Shown one piece after another: positions 1-7,600 of a stretch of 13,637 bases of DNA; within the stretch, counting starts at the first letter, position 1; every line of letters begins with the position of its first letter. A model generated the notes under the pieces. It was not told the DNA's origin, searched no databases, and worked only from the letters and a program-made list of their open reading frames with translations. The translations under genes and the position numbers were made by a program. The DNA lies in contig CAZJED010000038.1 in the NCBI GenBank assembly GCA_964544965.1, positions 1 to 13,637 of the forward strand, given 5' to 3'. The DNA comes from UBA11869 sp964544965. GTDB lineage: Bacteria > Pseudomonadota > Gammaproteobacteria > Eutrophobiales > Eutrophobiaceae.

Positions 1-459
1 AGCACCGAATTTAATAAAGACACAGAACATCCGGTAATTGCGTTAATCACTGAATGGCAAGATGCGAAAGGCAAAAAAGAAAAACGTAATCAGGGCTCTA
101 ACCTAGGTGGCACAATGCGTTTGGGCGGACAAGAATGCAAACTAACAGAAGGAAGTTTAGTAAAAAGCATGTATGGGAAAGACAGTATTGTTGAGAGACA
201 TCGTCATCGATATGAATTTAATAACAAATATAAAGATAAATTAGAATCAGTAGGAATGGGTATCGCTGGTTATTCAGTTGATGATGAATTAGTTGAAATT
301 ATTGAAATTCCTAAACATCCGTGGTTTGTTGGGTGTCAATTTCATCCAGAATTTACTTCAACGCCTAGAGATGGCCACCCATTATTTACAAGTTTTATAG
401 AGGCAGCTTTAAAATATAAAGAATCTCATTTTCGGATCCACAAAAATGTTGCTGTGTAA
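1..459 (+). CDS. pyrG: CTP synthase, C-terminal part (5' end outside window)
   Basis: CTP synthase makes CTP from UTP, ATP and glutamine in the cytoplasm. Only the last 152 residues are here, all from the class I glutamine amidotransferase domain; the reading frame is open from base 1. The segment GSNLGGTMRLGG and the end motif GCQFHPEF-TSTPRDGHPLF are typical of PyrG. The His and Glu of the glutaminase triad are the H and E of FHPEF (His codon at 343-345). The nucleophile Cys and the synthetase domain lie before the window. An apparent ATG at 115 is an internal methionine, not a start. The stop at 457-459 lies inside the first codons of kdsA, a 14-base overlap that suggests co-transcription and possible translational coupling. 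The identity is secure; the upstream part cannot be judged. Confidence 0.97.
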   Translation, partial: STEFNKDTEHPVIALITEWQDAKGKKEKRNQGSNLGGTMRLGGQECKLTEGSLVKSMYGKDSIVERHRHRYEFNNKYKDKLESVGMGIAGYSVDDELVEIIEIPKHPWFVGCQFHPEFTSTPRDGHPLFTSFIEAALKYKESHFRIHKNVAV

Positions 460-1258
460 TTTTAAAGTTGGCCCAGAGTATCCGTTTTTCCTTATTGCAG
501 GACCATGTGTTATTGAGAGCGAGGAATTATCTATTGAAGTGGCAGGACAATTAAAGGAATTAACTTCTGAGTTACAGATTCCATTTATATATAAATCATC
601 ATTCGATAAGGCGAATCGTAGTTCACATGATAGTTATAGAGGGCCAGGAATTGAGAAGGGTCTAAAAATACTTTCTAATGTAAAAGAAAAAGTAGGCGTT
701 TCTGTTATAACAGATGTTCATGAAGATACACCACTAAATGAAGTTTCTGATGTTGTTGATGTTCTTCAAACACCAGCTTTTTTGTGCCGGCAAACTAATT
801 TTATAGAGGCAGTTGCCAGTGCGGGGTTACCAGTAAATATTAAAAAAGGTCAGTTTTTAGCTCCATGGGATATGGCATATGTTGTCGCAAAAGCTCGTGC
901 TGCAGGCAATGATAAGATTATGGTCTGTGAAAGAGGCGCTTCTTTTGGCTATAACTATCTTATTTCAGACATGCGATCGCTTATTGTTATGAAAGAAACT
1001 GGCGCACCTGTTGTATTCGATGCTACTCATTCTGTACAGATGCCTGGTGGCGGAGGAAAAGTCTCAGGAGGACAGCGTGAATTCATCCCTGCACTAGCAC
1101 GTGCTGCAATTGCTGTTGGTGTATCAGGTTTATTTATGGAAACACATCCAAATCCAGAAAAGGCATTAAGTGATGGACCAAATTCATGGCCTTTAGAAGA
1201 AATGAAAAGATTATTGGGAACATTAAAAGAAATTGATCAAACAACAAAAAATAATTGA
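446..1258 (+). CDS. kdsA: 3-deoxy-8-phosphooctulonate (KDO-8-P) synthase, metal-dependent type
   Basis: KdsA condenses phosphoenolpyruvate with arabinose 5-phosphate to give KDO-8-phosphate, the precursor of the KDO sugar of lipopolysaccharide. The 270-residue product fits the family (about 260-285). Visible family motifs are KSSFDKANRSS (50-60), SYRGPG (63-68), FLCRQT (112-117), KKGQFLAPW (133-141), ERGASFGYN (162-170) and DATHSVQMPGG (192-202). Cys21 in IAGPC, His195, Glu232 and Asp243 match the metal ligands of the Aquifex aeolicus class; the E. coli enzyme has Asn in place of this Cys. It should therefore need a divalent metal. The ATG start lies inside pyrG. The only other in-frame near start is the next codon, TTG, so the overlap is real. 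A weak GGA at 434-436 could serve as ribosome binding site. It precedes eno, whose product supplies the PEP substrate. Confidence 0.96.
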   Translation: MLLCNFKVGPEYPFFLIAGPCVIESEELSIEVAGQLKELTSELQIPFIYKSSFDKANRSSHDSYRGPGIEKGLKILSNVKEKVGVSVITDVHEDTPLNEVSDVVDVLQTPAFLCRQTNFIEAVASAGLPVNIKKGQFLAPWDMAYVVAKARAAGNDKIMVCERGASFGYNYLISDMRSLIVMKETGAPVVFDATHSVQMPGGGGKVSGGQREFIPALARAAIAVGVSGLFMETHPNPEKALSDGPNSWPLEEMKRLLGTLKEIDQTTKNN

Positions 1259-1268
1259 TTTACTGTAC

Positions 1269-1272
1269 GGAG
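1269..1272 (+). promoter_or_regulatory. Ribosome binding site for eno
   Basis: GGAG ends 8 bases before the GTG at 1281. This spacing supports GTG as the true eno start, in agreement with the alignment of the protein N-terminus to other enolases. Confidence 0.7.
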
Positions 1273-1280
1273 AGTTTTGA

Positions 1281-2564
1281 GTGTCGGCCATTAATAAAAT
1301 CATTGCTCGAGAAATTCTGGATTCAAGAGGAAACCCAACTGTTGAGGCAGAGGTTTATACCGATGGTGGCGCTATAGGAAGTGCGATGGTTCCGTCAGGT
1401 GCTTCAACTGGTGTACGCGAGGCAATTGAATTACGTGATAAAGATGACTCAAGATACCTAGGTAAGGGCGTTCTTTCTGCAGTAAAAAATATTCAAGAAT
1501 CAATTGCTCCTGCTTTATATGGGAAAGAAGTTTCAGAACAAATAAATATTGATCAGGTGATGATTGAATTAGATGGCTCTATAAATAAAGAAAATCTAGG
1601 AGCAAATTCAATTCTCGCAGTTTCTATGGCAACAGCACATGCCGCTGCAAATGAAAATAATCTACCTCTTTATCAATATTTAGCTGGCGAAGAAAAATTG
1701 CAAATGCCAGTTCCTATGATGAATATTATTAATGGTGGTGCACATGCTGATAATAGCGTTGATCTTCAGGAATTTATGATATTGCCAGTTGGTGCACCAA
1801 CTTTTAGAGAGGCTGTAAGATATGGGACTGAAATATTTCATTCACTAAAATCCGTATTATCTGAACGTGGTCTAGGAACAACGGTTGGAGATGAAGGTGG
1901 TTTTGCACCTAACCTGTCATCCAATGAAGAGGCGATAGAAGTTATTTTAGATGCTATTACAAAAGCTGGCTATGTTGCAGGTGGTGATATTTTGCTTGGT
2001 TTAGATGTGGCAAGTTCAGAATTTTATAAGAATGGAATTTATACCCTTGAGTCAGAAAATTTAAAATTAAATTCACAAGAATTTTTAGAGTATTTAAAAC
2101 CATGGTTTGAAAAGTATCCAATAATAACAATGGAAGATGGCATGGCTGAAGATGATTGGGATGGATGGAAACTATTAACAGAGAATCTTGGTAAAGACGT
2201 CCAATTAGTTGGCGATGATCTTTTTGTTACAAACACATCAATACTTAGCAAAGGTATTAAAGAAAGTATCGGCAATTCAATTTTAATAAAAGTTAATCAA
2301 ATAGGAACTCTTTCAGAAACACTTAATGCAATAAAAATGGCTAAAGAAGCTGGTTACACTGCTGTTATCTCGCATCGATCAGGCGAGACAGAAGATACAA
2401 CAATTTCCGATCTTGCTGTAGCAACATCAGCTGGGCAAATAAAAACAGGTTCTTTATCGCGTTCTGATCGTGTTGCAAAATATAATCGTCTGATGAAAAT
2501 TGAAGATGAATTACAAGGTAAAGCAAAATATTTAGGGCGAAGTGTATTTTATAATTTATCATAA
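1281..2564 (+). CDS. eno: Enolase (phosphopyruvate hydratase)
   Basis: Enolase interconverts 2-phosphoglycerate and phosphoenolpyruvate in glycolysis and gluconeogenesis; in many proteobacteria it is also part of the RNA degradosome. The 427-residue length is normal. The N-terminal domain carries EILDSRGNPTVE (11-22) and the mobile loop SGASTG (39-44). The barrel carries GGAHADN (152-158), the proton-donor Glu205 in GDEGG, the Mg ligands Asp242, Glu285 and Asp312 (in EDGMAEDDW and GDDLFVTN), the base Lys337 in IKVNQIG, SHRSGETEDT (364-373), and Lys388 in IKTG. All catalytic positions are intact. It starts with GTG, 22 bases after kdsA, with a good ribosome binding site. The pyrG-kdsA-eno-ftsB order is widely conserved in beta- and gammaproteobacteria. 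Confidence 0.98.
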   Translation: MSAINKIIAREILDSRGNPTVEAEVYTDGGAIGSAMVPSGASTGVREAIELRDKDDSRYLGKGVLSAVKNIQESIAPALYGKEVSEQINIDQVMIELDGSINKENLGANSILAVSMATAHAAANENNLPLYQYLAGEEKLQMPVPMMNIINGGAHADNSVDLQEFMILPVGAPTFREAVRYGTEIFHSLKSVLSERGLGTTVGDEGGFAPNLSSNEEAIEVILDAITKAGYVAGGDILLGLDVASSEFYKNGIYTLESENLKLNSQEFLEYLKPWFEKYPIITMEDGMAEDDWDGWKLLTENLGKDVQLVGDDLFVTNTSILSKGIKESIGNSILIKVNQIGTLSETLNAIKMAKEAGYTAVISHRSGETEDTTISDLAVATSAGQIKTGSLSRSDRVAKYNRLMKIEDELQGKAKYLGRSVFYNLS

Positions 2565-2585
2565 TTATTAAAGTGTTATTTATTT

Positions 2586-2589
2586 AGGA
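2586..2589 (+). promoter_or_regulatory. Ribosome binding site deciding the ftsB start
   Basis: AGGA ends 7 bases before the ATG at 2597 but only 4 bases before the in-frame TTG at 2594. The ATG is therefore the better start. Confidence 0.6.
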
Positions 2590-2596
2590 AATATTG

Positions 2597-2893
2597 ATGA
2601 AATTTATTACTATAATTATGGTGTTGTTACTACTTCTCTTGCAGTATCGTTTGTGGACAGGTAATGGCAGTTTAGTTGAGGTAAGACATCTTAGAGATGA
2701 GATTAAAAATGTAAAATCTGAAAATGAACGTCTTAAAGAACGTAATCTCTCGTTAACTGCAGAAGTTTTTAATCTTAAACAAGGACACGAAGCTATAGAA
2801 GAAATTGCTCGTAGTGAAATGGGGATGATTAAGGATGGCGAGACTTTTTATCAAATTATCGATAATGCCAAACAACAATCTGATTCAAACTAA
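2597..2893 (+). CDS. ftsB: Cell division protein FtsB
   Basis: FtsB is a small bitopic inner-membrane protein that joins FtsQ and FtsL in the divisome and helps activate septal peptidoglycan synthesis. The 98-residue product has the expected layout: a very short cytoplasmic end, one hydrophobic helix (about residues 3-17, rich in I, V and L), then a charged periplasmic coiled coil (about 25-63). The C-terminal stretch around EAIEEIARSEMGMIKDGETFY matches the conserved FtsB end that binds FtsQ. The start chosen is the ATG at 2597; a TTG codon directly before it would add one methionine but is badly spaced from the ribosome binding site. It lies 32 bases after eno and 5 bases before ispD, the same position as in many gammaproteobacteria. 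Confidence 0.93.
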   Translation: MKFITIIMVLLLLLLQYRLWTGNGSLVEVRHLRDEIKNVKSENERLKERNLSLTAEVFNLKQGHEAIEEIARSEMGMIKDGETFYQIIDNAKQQSDSN

Positions 2894-2898
2894 AAAAT

Positions 2899-3600
2899 AT
2901 GCAAAAAATTGATAAGTATTGGCTAGTTATCCCAGCTGCTGGAATTGGCAAACGAATGGAGAGCGATATTCCCAAGCAGTACGTTTCAGTACACGGAAAA
3001 ACAGTTATTGAGCATACTATAGATAATTTTATTGGCCGCAAAGAAATTGAAAATATTTGTATCTCAATATCAGAGTCTGATACTCATTGGTCTACATTAC
3101 CAATATCGAAAAATAAAAAAATGATAACGACTATAGGCGGCAATCAACGATACGAATCTGTTTATAATGGTTTATGTGCTTTACAAGATAAAGCGAATGA
3201 CGATGATTGGGTGATAGTGCATGATGCTGTAAGACCATGCCTTAAAAAATCAATAATAGATAGATTAATTACTGATATAAGCTCACATGATGTAGGTGGA
3301 ATTCTAGCTTTACCTTGTTTTGAAACGATGAAAAGAGTAAATAATAATCAACAAGTAGAAGAGACAATTAATAGAGAAATTATTTGGCGTGCACAGACAC
3401 CCCAGATATTTAAATATAAAAAACTTTTATTGGCAATTGAAAAAGCAATTAATGAAAATATTCTCATAACCGATGAAGCAATGGCAATGGAATTATCAAA
3501 TTATAAACCCATTGTTATTATGGGCGATGAAAAAAATATTAAAATAACCCATAAAACTGATCTTAAGCATTTAGAATTATTTCTTAAGGAAATACCATAA
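2899..3600 (+). CDS. ispD: 2-C-methyl-D-erythritol 4-phosphate cytidylyltransferase
   Basis: IspD joins CTP and methylerythritol phosphate to give CDP-methylerythritol, the third step of the MEP isoprenoid pathway. The 233-residue product has the nucleotide-binding N-terminus IPAAGIGKRM (11-20), PKQY (25-28), VHDAVRPC (107-114), TMKR (143-146), AQTPQIF (165-171) and ITDEAMAME (190-198). Arg19, Lys26, Arg159 and Lys215 line up with the catalytic and substrate-binding residues of the E. coli enzyme (Arg20, Lys27, Arg157, Lys213). The ATG lies 5 bases after ftsB, with no clear ribosome binding site beyond A-rich sequence, so translation may be coupled to ftsB. It is followed at once by ispF as a separate gene, not as the IspDF fusion found in some bacteria. 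Confidence 0.96.
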   Translation: MQKIDKYWLVIPAAGIGKRMESDIPKQYVSVHGKTVIEHTIDNFIGRKEIENICISISESDTHWSTLPISKNKKMITTIGGNQRYESVYNGLCALQDKANDDDWVIVHDAVRPCLKKSIIDRLITDISSHDVGGILALPCFETMKRVNNNQQVEETINREIIWRAQTPQIFKYKKLLLAIEKAINENILITDEAMAMELSNYKPIVIMGDEKNIKITHKTDLKHLELFLKEIP

Positions 3601-3602
3601 AT

Positions 3603-4079
3603 ATGCGAATTGGACATGGATATGATGCTCACCGATTGAAAGAGGGCAGGTCATTAATTCTGGGCGGAGTTAAGATTCCTTTTCAAAAAGGACTCGATGG
3701 TCATTCGGATGCAGATGTTGTTATTCATGCTTTGTGTGACGCACTGCTTGGTGCAATCGGATTAGGAGACATAGGAGCTCATTTTCCTGATAGTGACCCA
3801 TCACTCAAAGATATTGATAGTCGGGTTTTATTAAAACAGGCCACTAATATGATTAAAGAAAGTAACTTTTTAATAGGTAATGTGGACATTACCATTCTGG
3901 CAGACGAGCCAAAATTAGCGAAACACATACCAATAATGAAAAAAAATCTAGCAGATGATTTAAATAGTGAAATTTCGCTAGTAAATATTAAAGCAACAAA
4001 AACAGAAGGCATGGGATTTATTGGTCGCGGCGAGGGTATCTCCGCACATGCCGTTGTTTTACTGAATCCGGATGTTTGA
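3603..4079 (+). CDS. ispF: 2-C-methyl-D-erythritol 2,4-cyclodiphosphate synthase
   Basis: IspF cyclises CDP-methylerythritol 2-phosphate to methylerythritol cyclodiphosphate with loss of CMP, in the MEP pathway. The 158-residue product has a normal length. The zinc ligands Asp8 and His10 lie in MRIGHGYDAHRL and His42 in VVIHAL; HSDADV (34-39), DIGAHFPDSDP and the C-terminal GFIGRGEGISAHAV are further signature segments. The start is 2 bases after the ispD stop, with AAGGA at 3586-3590 upstream. It is the last gene of the left + strand unit and runs into the opposing smr gene after only 19 bases. The usual gammaproteobacterial followers truD or surE are not here. Confidence 0.97.
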   Translation: MRIGHGYDAHRLKEGRSLILGGVKIPFQKGLDGHSDADVVIHALCDALLGAIGLGDIGAHFPDSDPSLKDIDSRVLLKQATNMIKESNFLIGNVDITILADEPKLAKHIPIMKKNLADDLNSEISLVNIKATKTEGMGFIGRGEGISAHAVVLLNPDV

Positions 4080-4098
4080 TAGCAAGTTTCTTCAAATT

Positions 4099-4623
4099 CT
4101 ACTGCTTTTTAAAAAGCACATATATTGCTCCAGTACCACCGTGCTTTTGCTGTGCTGAGCAGAATCCCCAAACCATTGGATGTTCTCGCAAAAATTCATT
4201 TAGTTTATTTTTAATTACCGGAAATTTTTCTTTTGATCCCAAACCTTTTCCATGAGTAACTTTGACGCAATAAATACCATCAAGCTGCCAACTAATCATC
4301 TTTTTTTTGAGTTTTTTTAGTGTTTCAGTGATCGTACATCCACGTAAATATAATTCGTCCTCATATCTAATTTTTCCTTGACATAATTTTTTAAATTCTT
4401 TGTTATTCTTGCCAGCTCTACAGAATTTTAATTTGGTGTTTCCATCAACTTTCTTCTCATATACTGCAGTTTTATTAATTTTGTAACTTATATCGATATT
4501 ATTTTCTCTAACATGCGGTGATGGTTTAGGTTTACTAGAATCTTTACTGCTACTATTTTTGATTTTCTTGACAGCTCCAACGGCATCACGAAATTGTTTT
4601 TTTTCTTCATCTGAAACTTTCAT
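4099..4623 (-). CDS. Smr-domain protein, SmrB-like, with altered DLH motif
   Basis: The 174-residue protein has an Smr domain at about 88-174. HGKG (124-127), the P-V-I-K segment after it, and GGTGAIYVL (162-170) match the family well. The N-terminus (EEKKQFRDAVGAVKKIK, about 6-22) and the segment before the domain resemble E. coli SmrB, the nuclease that cleaves mRNA at collided ribosomes. The first catalytic motif, LDLHG in most Smr proteins, reads L-Y-L-R-G here (91-95). Both the Asp and the His are replaced, by TAT and CGT codons, each one base from GAT and CAT. Nuclease activity may be lost or changed; a ribosome- or nucleic-acid-binding role could remain. It starts 3 bases after purL and probably shares its transcript. 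Smr membership is firm; the assignment to the SmrB subgroup is likely rather than certain. Confidence 0.88.
   Translation of the reverse strand: MKVSDEEKKQFRDAVGAVKKIKNSSSKDSSKPKPSPHVRENNIDISYKINKTAVYEKKVDGNTKLKFCRAGKNNKEFKKLCQGKIRYEDELYLRGCTITETLKKLKKKMISWQLDGIYCVKVTHGKGLGSKEKFPVIKNKLNEFLREHPMVWGFCSAQQKHGGTGAIYVLFKKQ
4103..4118. repeat. Perfect 16-base palindrome at the convergent ispF/smr junction
   Basis: TGCTTTTTAAAAAGCA reads the same on both strands and covers the last codons of smr, 24 bases beyond the ispF stop. As RNA it could fold into a stem of about six pairs with a TTAA loop. It has little G+C and no clear T-run after it, so a role as a shared terminator for the two converging units is only a weak possibility. 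It may simply reflect Phe-Lys-Lys coding. Confidence 0.3.
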
Positions 4624-4626
4624 TTT

Positions 4627-7600
4627 TTAATTTAACCATTCCCTTGCATTAATAAAAAATTTCATCCAAGGACTATATTCATACTTCCATTCTTCTGGGA
4701 ACCAAGAAAATTGTTTGGTCAAAAAAACTCTTTCCGGATGAGGCATCATAATCGTAAAACGCCCATCTTCATTGGTAAATGCTGTTAGCCCATCTTTTGA
4801 GCCGTTGGGGTTATATGGGTATTTTTCGGTAGCTACGCCACTGTTATCAATATATCTCATGACTGCTAGCGATTGTTTTTCATTAGTTGTTGTAATTGTA
4901 CGTCCCTCTCCATGCGCTACTACAATTGGAATTTGAGAACCTGTCATATCTTTGAAGAATAATGAAGGTGAATTCATTACCTCAATCATTATTAATCTAG
5001 CTTCAAATTGTTCCGATAGGTTTGGCAAAAAATCTGGCCAGGTAGCCGCACCAGGTATTAATTCACGAAGATGAGACATCATCTGGCAGCCGTTACATAC
5101 ACCAAGCGCAATTGTATTTTTACGATTAAAGAAATCTTCAAACATTTTCCTGAGATTATCATTGTATAAGATTGTTTTTGCCCAACCACCACCTGCGCCA
5201 AGAACATCTCCATAAGAAAATCCACCACAGGCAACTAAACCATCAAATAAATCAAGCTTGATATTTTTATCTATTAAATCTTGCATATGAACGTCTAGGC
5301 AATCAAATCCTGCGCGATCAAAAGCAGCAGCCATTTCGAGCTGCCCATTTATCCCTTGCTCTCTAAGTATTGCTATTTTTGGTTTTTTCCCCTCATTTAT
5401 AAGACGTAAATTTTTTTCGAGTTTGAAATCTGTATTAACAAAAATTCCCGGATCATTTTTATTTACGTTATTTTCATATTCTTGTTTAGCGCATTTAGGA
5501 TTATCCCTAAGAGATTGTAGTTGATAGCTCGTTTCTATCCATTTACGATGTAGCTCATTAATTTCAGCACTTAATACTCGTTTTTTGTTAAATGTGAGAT
5601 TGAATTTATGATCGTTATTAATCGTTCCTATGGCATGTATATTTCTTTCATCTAATCCAGTTTGTGTAAAAGTTTTTCTTACGTTATTTTCATTACTTTT
5701 ATTTATTTGTATTATTGCTCCTAATTCTTCATTGAATAAATTTTCAATTAAATTTCCAGCCAAATTAATATCAATATCAATGCCAGCATGACTTGCGAAT
5801 GCCATTTCACATAAAGTTACAAAAAGCCCACCATCAGATCGGTCATGGTAGGCAGTTATTAACCCTGATTCATTAAGAATCTGTATTGATTGAAAAAATG
5901 CGGCTAATACTTTTGAATCTTCTAAATCTGGTGTCTCATTACTAATTTCATGATATACCTGACACAACGCTGAGCCGCCAAGTCGTTTCTTCCCATTCGC
6001 CAAATCTATAAGCAATAATATTGATGTTTCATCATTTTTCAGCTGTGGTGTTAATGATTGTCTTACATCAAGGACTCTTGAAAAAGCGGATATGTTTAAT
6101 GATATTGGCGCGATTACTTTTTTTTGTATTTCCTTTTCCGACCATACTGTACTCATTGATAGAGAATCTTTTCCAACAGGAATACAGATCCCTAATTCTT
6201 TACATAACTGGCTAACGGCAGATACCGTGTTATACAATTTTGCATCTTCTTCTAACTCTCCACAGGCAGCCATCCAATTTGCAGACAAACTAATATCTTC
6301 GATTTTAAGAATACGTGCTGCCGATATATTTAGGATTGCCTCTGATAATGCCATTCGACCAGATGCTGGGGCATCTATTAGAGCGATAGGTGTACGCTCT
6401 CCAACTGCCATTGCTTCACCCGTGAAGTCATAAAACGATGAGCTGGTAATAGCGCAATCTGCAACAGGTACTTGCCAGGGACCTACCATCTGATCGCGAA
6501 CAACTAATCCAGATACAGAGCGGTCACCAATTGTAATCAAAAAACTTTTACTTGCGACGGCTGGGAGTTTCAAAATACGATCAATTGTCATTTCCAAATC
6601 TAATTGTGATGTATCGAAATTCTTATTTTTTTGAAAACTACTGTATACACTTCTTTTAGTTTTTGGTAAGTCTCCAAGTAGTATAGATATTGGAATATCA
6701 ATTGTGCGATTTTTATAGTGAGTATCGTCTAGGATTAATTGTTTCTTTTCGGTACTATTGCCAAGAACTGCAAATGGTGCCCGTTCTCGTTTACAAAGTT
6801 TTTCGAATTCCTTAATTTTTTTAGCAGCAATTGCAAGAACATAGCGTTCTTGCGATTCGTTACACCAGATACCCATTGGCGACATACTTAATTCATCATT
6901 CGGTATTTCTCGAAGGTTTAATTTAGCCCCCTGGTTACTGGCGCCAACTAATTCTGGTAAGGCATTTGAAAGCCCCCCGGCGCCAACGTCATGAATACTG
7001 AGAATAGGATTATCATTTCCAAGCGACCAACATCCATCAATTACTTCTTGGCAGCGGCGTTGCATTTCTGCGTTATCACGTTGAACTGAGGCAAAATCAA
7101 GCGAAGCATCACTTGCACCTGAAGTCATGGAAGAGGCTGCACCGCCACCTAGACCAATCAACATAGCAGGTCCTCCTAGCACAATTAGATTTGTATCGTT
7201 TGGTATATCTTCTTTTTTAACATCAGATTTCCGAATCATTCCATATCCACCAGCTAGCATAATAGGTTTGTGGTAGCCGTATATTAAAGAGTCCGATTTT
7301 TTTTGTTCGTAAGTACGGAAATAACCACAAAGAGCAGGGCGACCAAATTCATTATTGTATGATGCAGCGCCGATTGGTCCTTCAATCATAATATCTAAGG
7401 CGGAGACGATGCGGTCTGGTTTTCCATTATCCTGTTCCCATGGTTGTTCGTAATTAGGAATATTTAGATTTGAAACCGTAAAACCAGTCAAACCCGCTTT
7501 AGGTTTACCACCTTTTCCTGTTGCCGCTTCATCTCTTATTTCACCTCCTGAACCAGTAGCAGCACCTGAATATGGTGAAATTGCGGTAGGATGATTATGA

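Noticed and set aside
13..117. Possible separate small gene beginning at ATG 115
   Set aside because: The frame is open from base 1 and codes continuous CTP synthase sequence, so 115 is an internal methionine of pyrG.
2365..2562. Open frames on the - strand inside eno
   Set aside because: They sit opposite conserved enolase sequence and have no features of a real gene.
4103..4118. Palindrome TGCTTTTTAAAAAGCA as a bidirectional terminator
   Set aside because: The stem is short and AT-rich, lies inside the smr coding end, and is not followed by a clear T-run on either strand; kept only as a low-confidence repeat.
6092..6433. 113-codon open frame on the + strand inside purL
   Set aside because: It lies wholly opposite a conserved part of purL, has no homology I recognise, and no ribosome binding site; it is a shadow of the purL reading frame.
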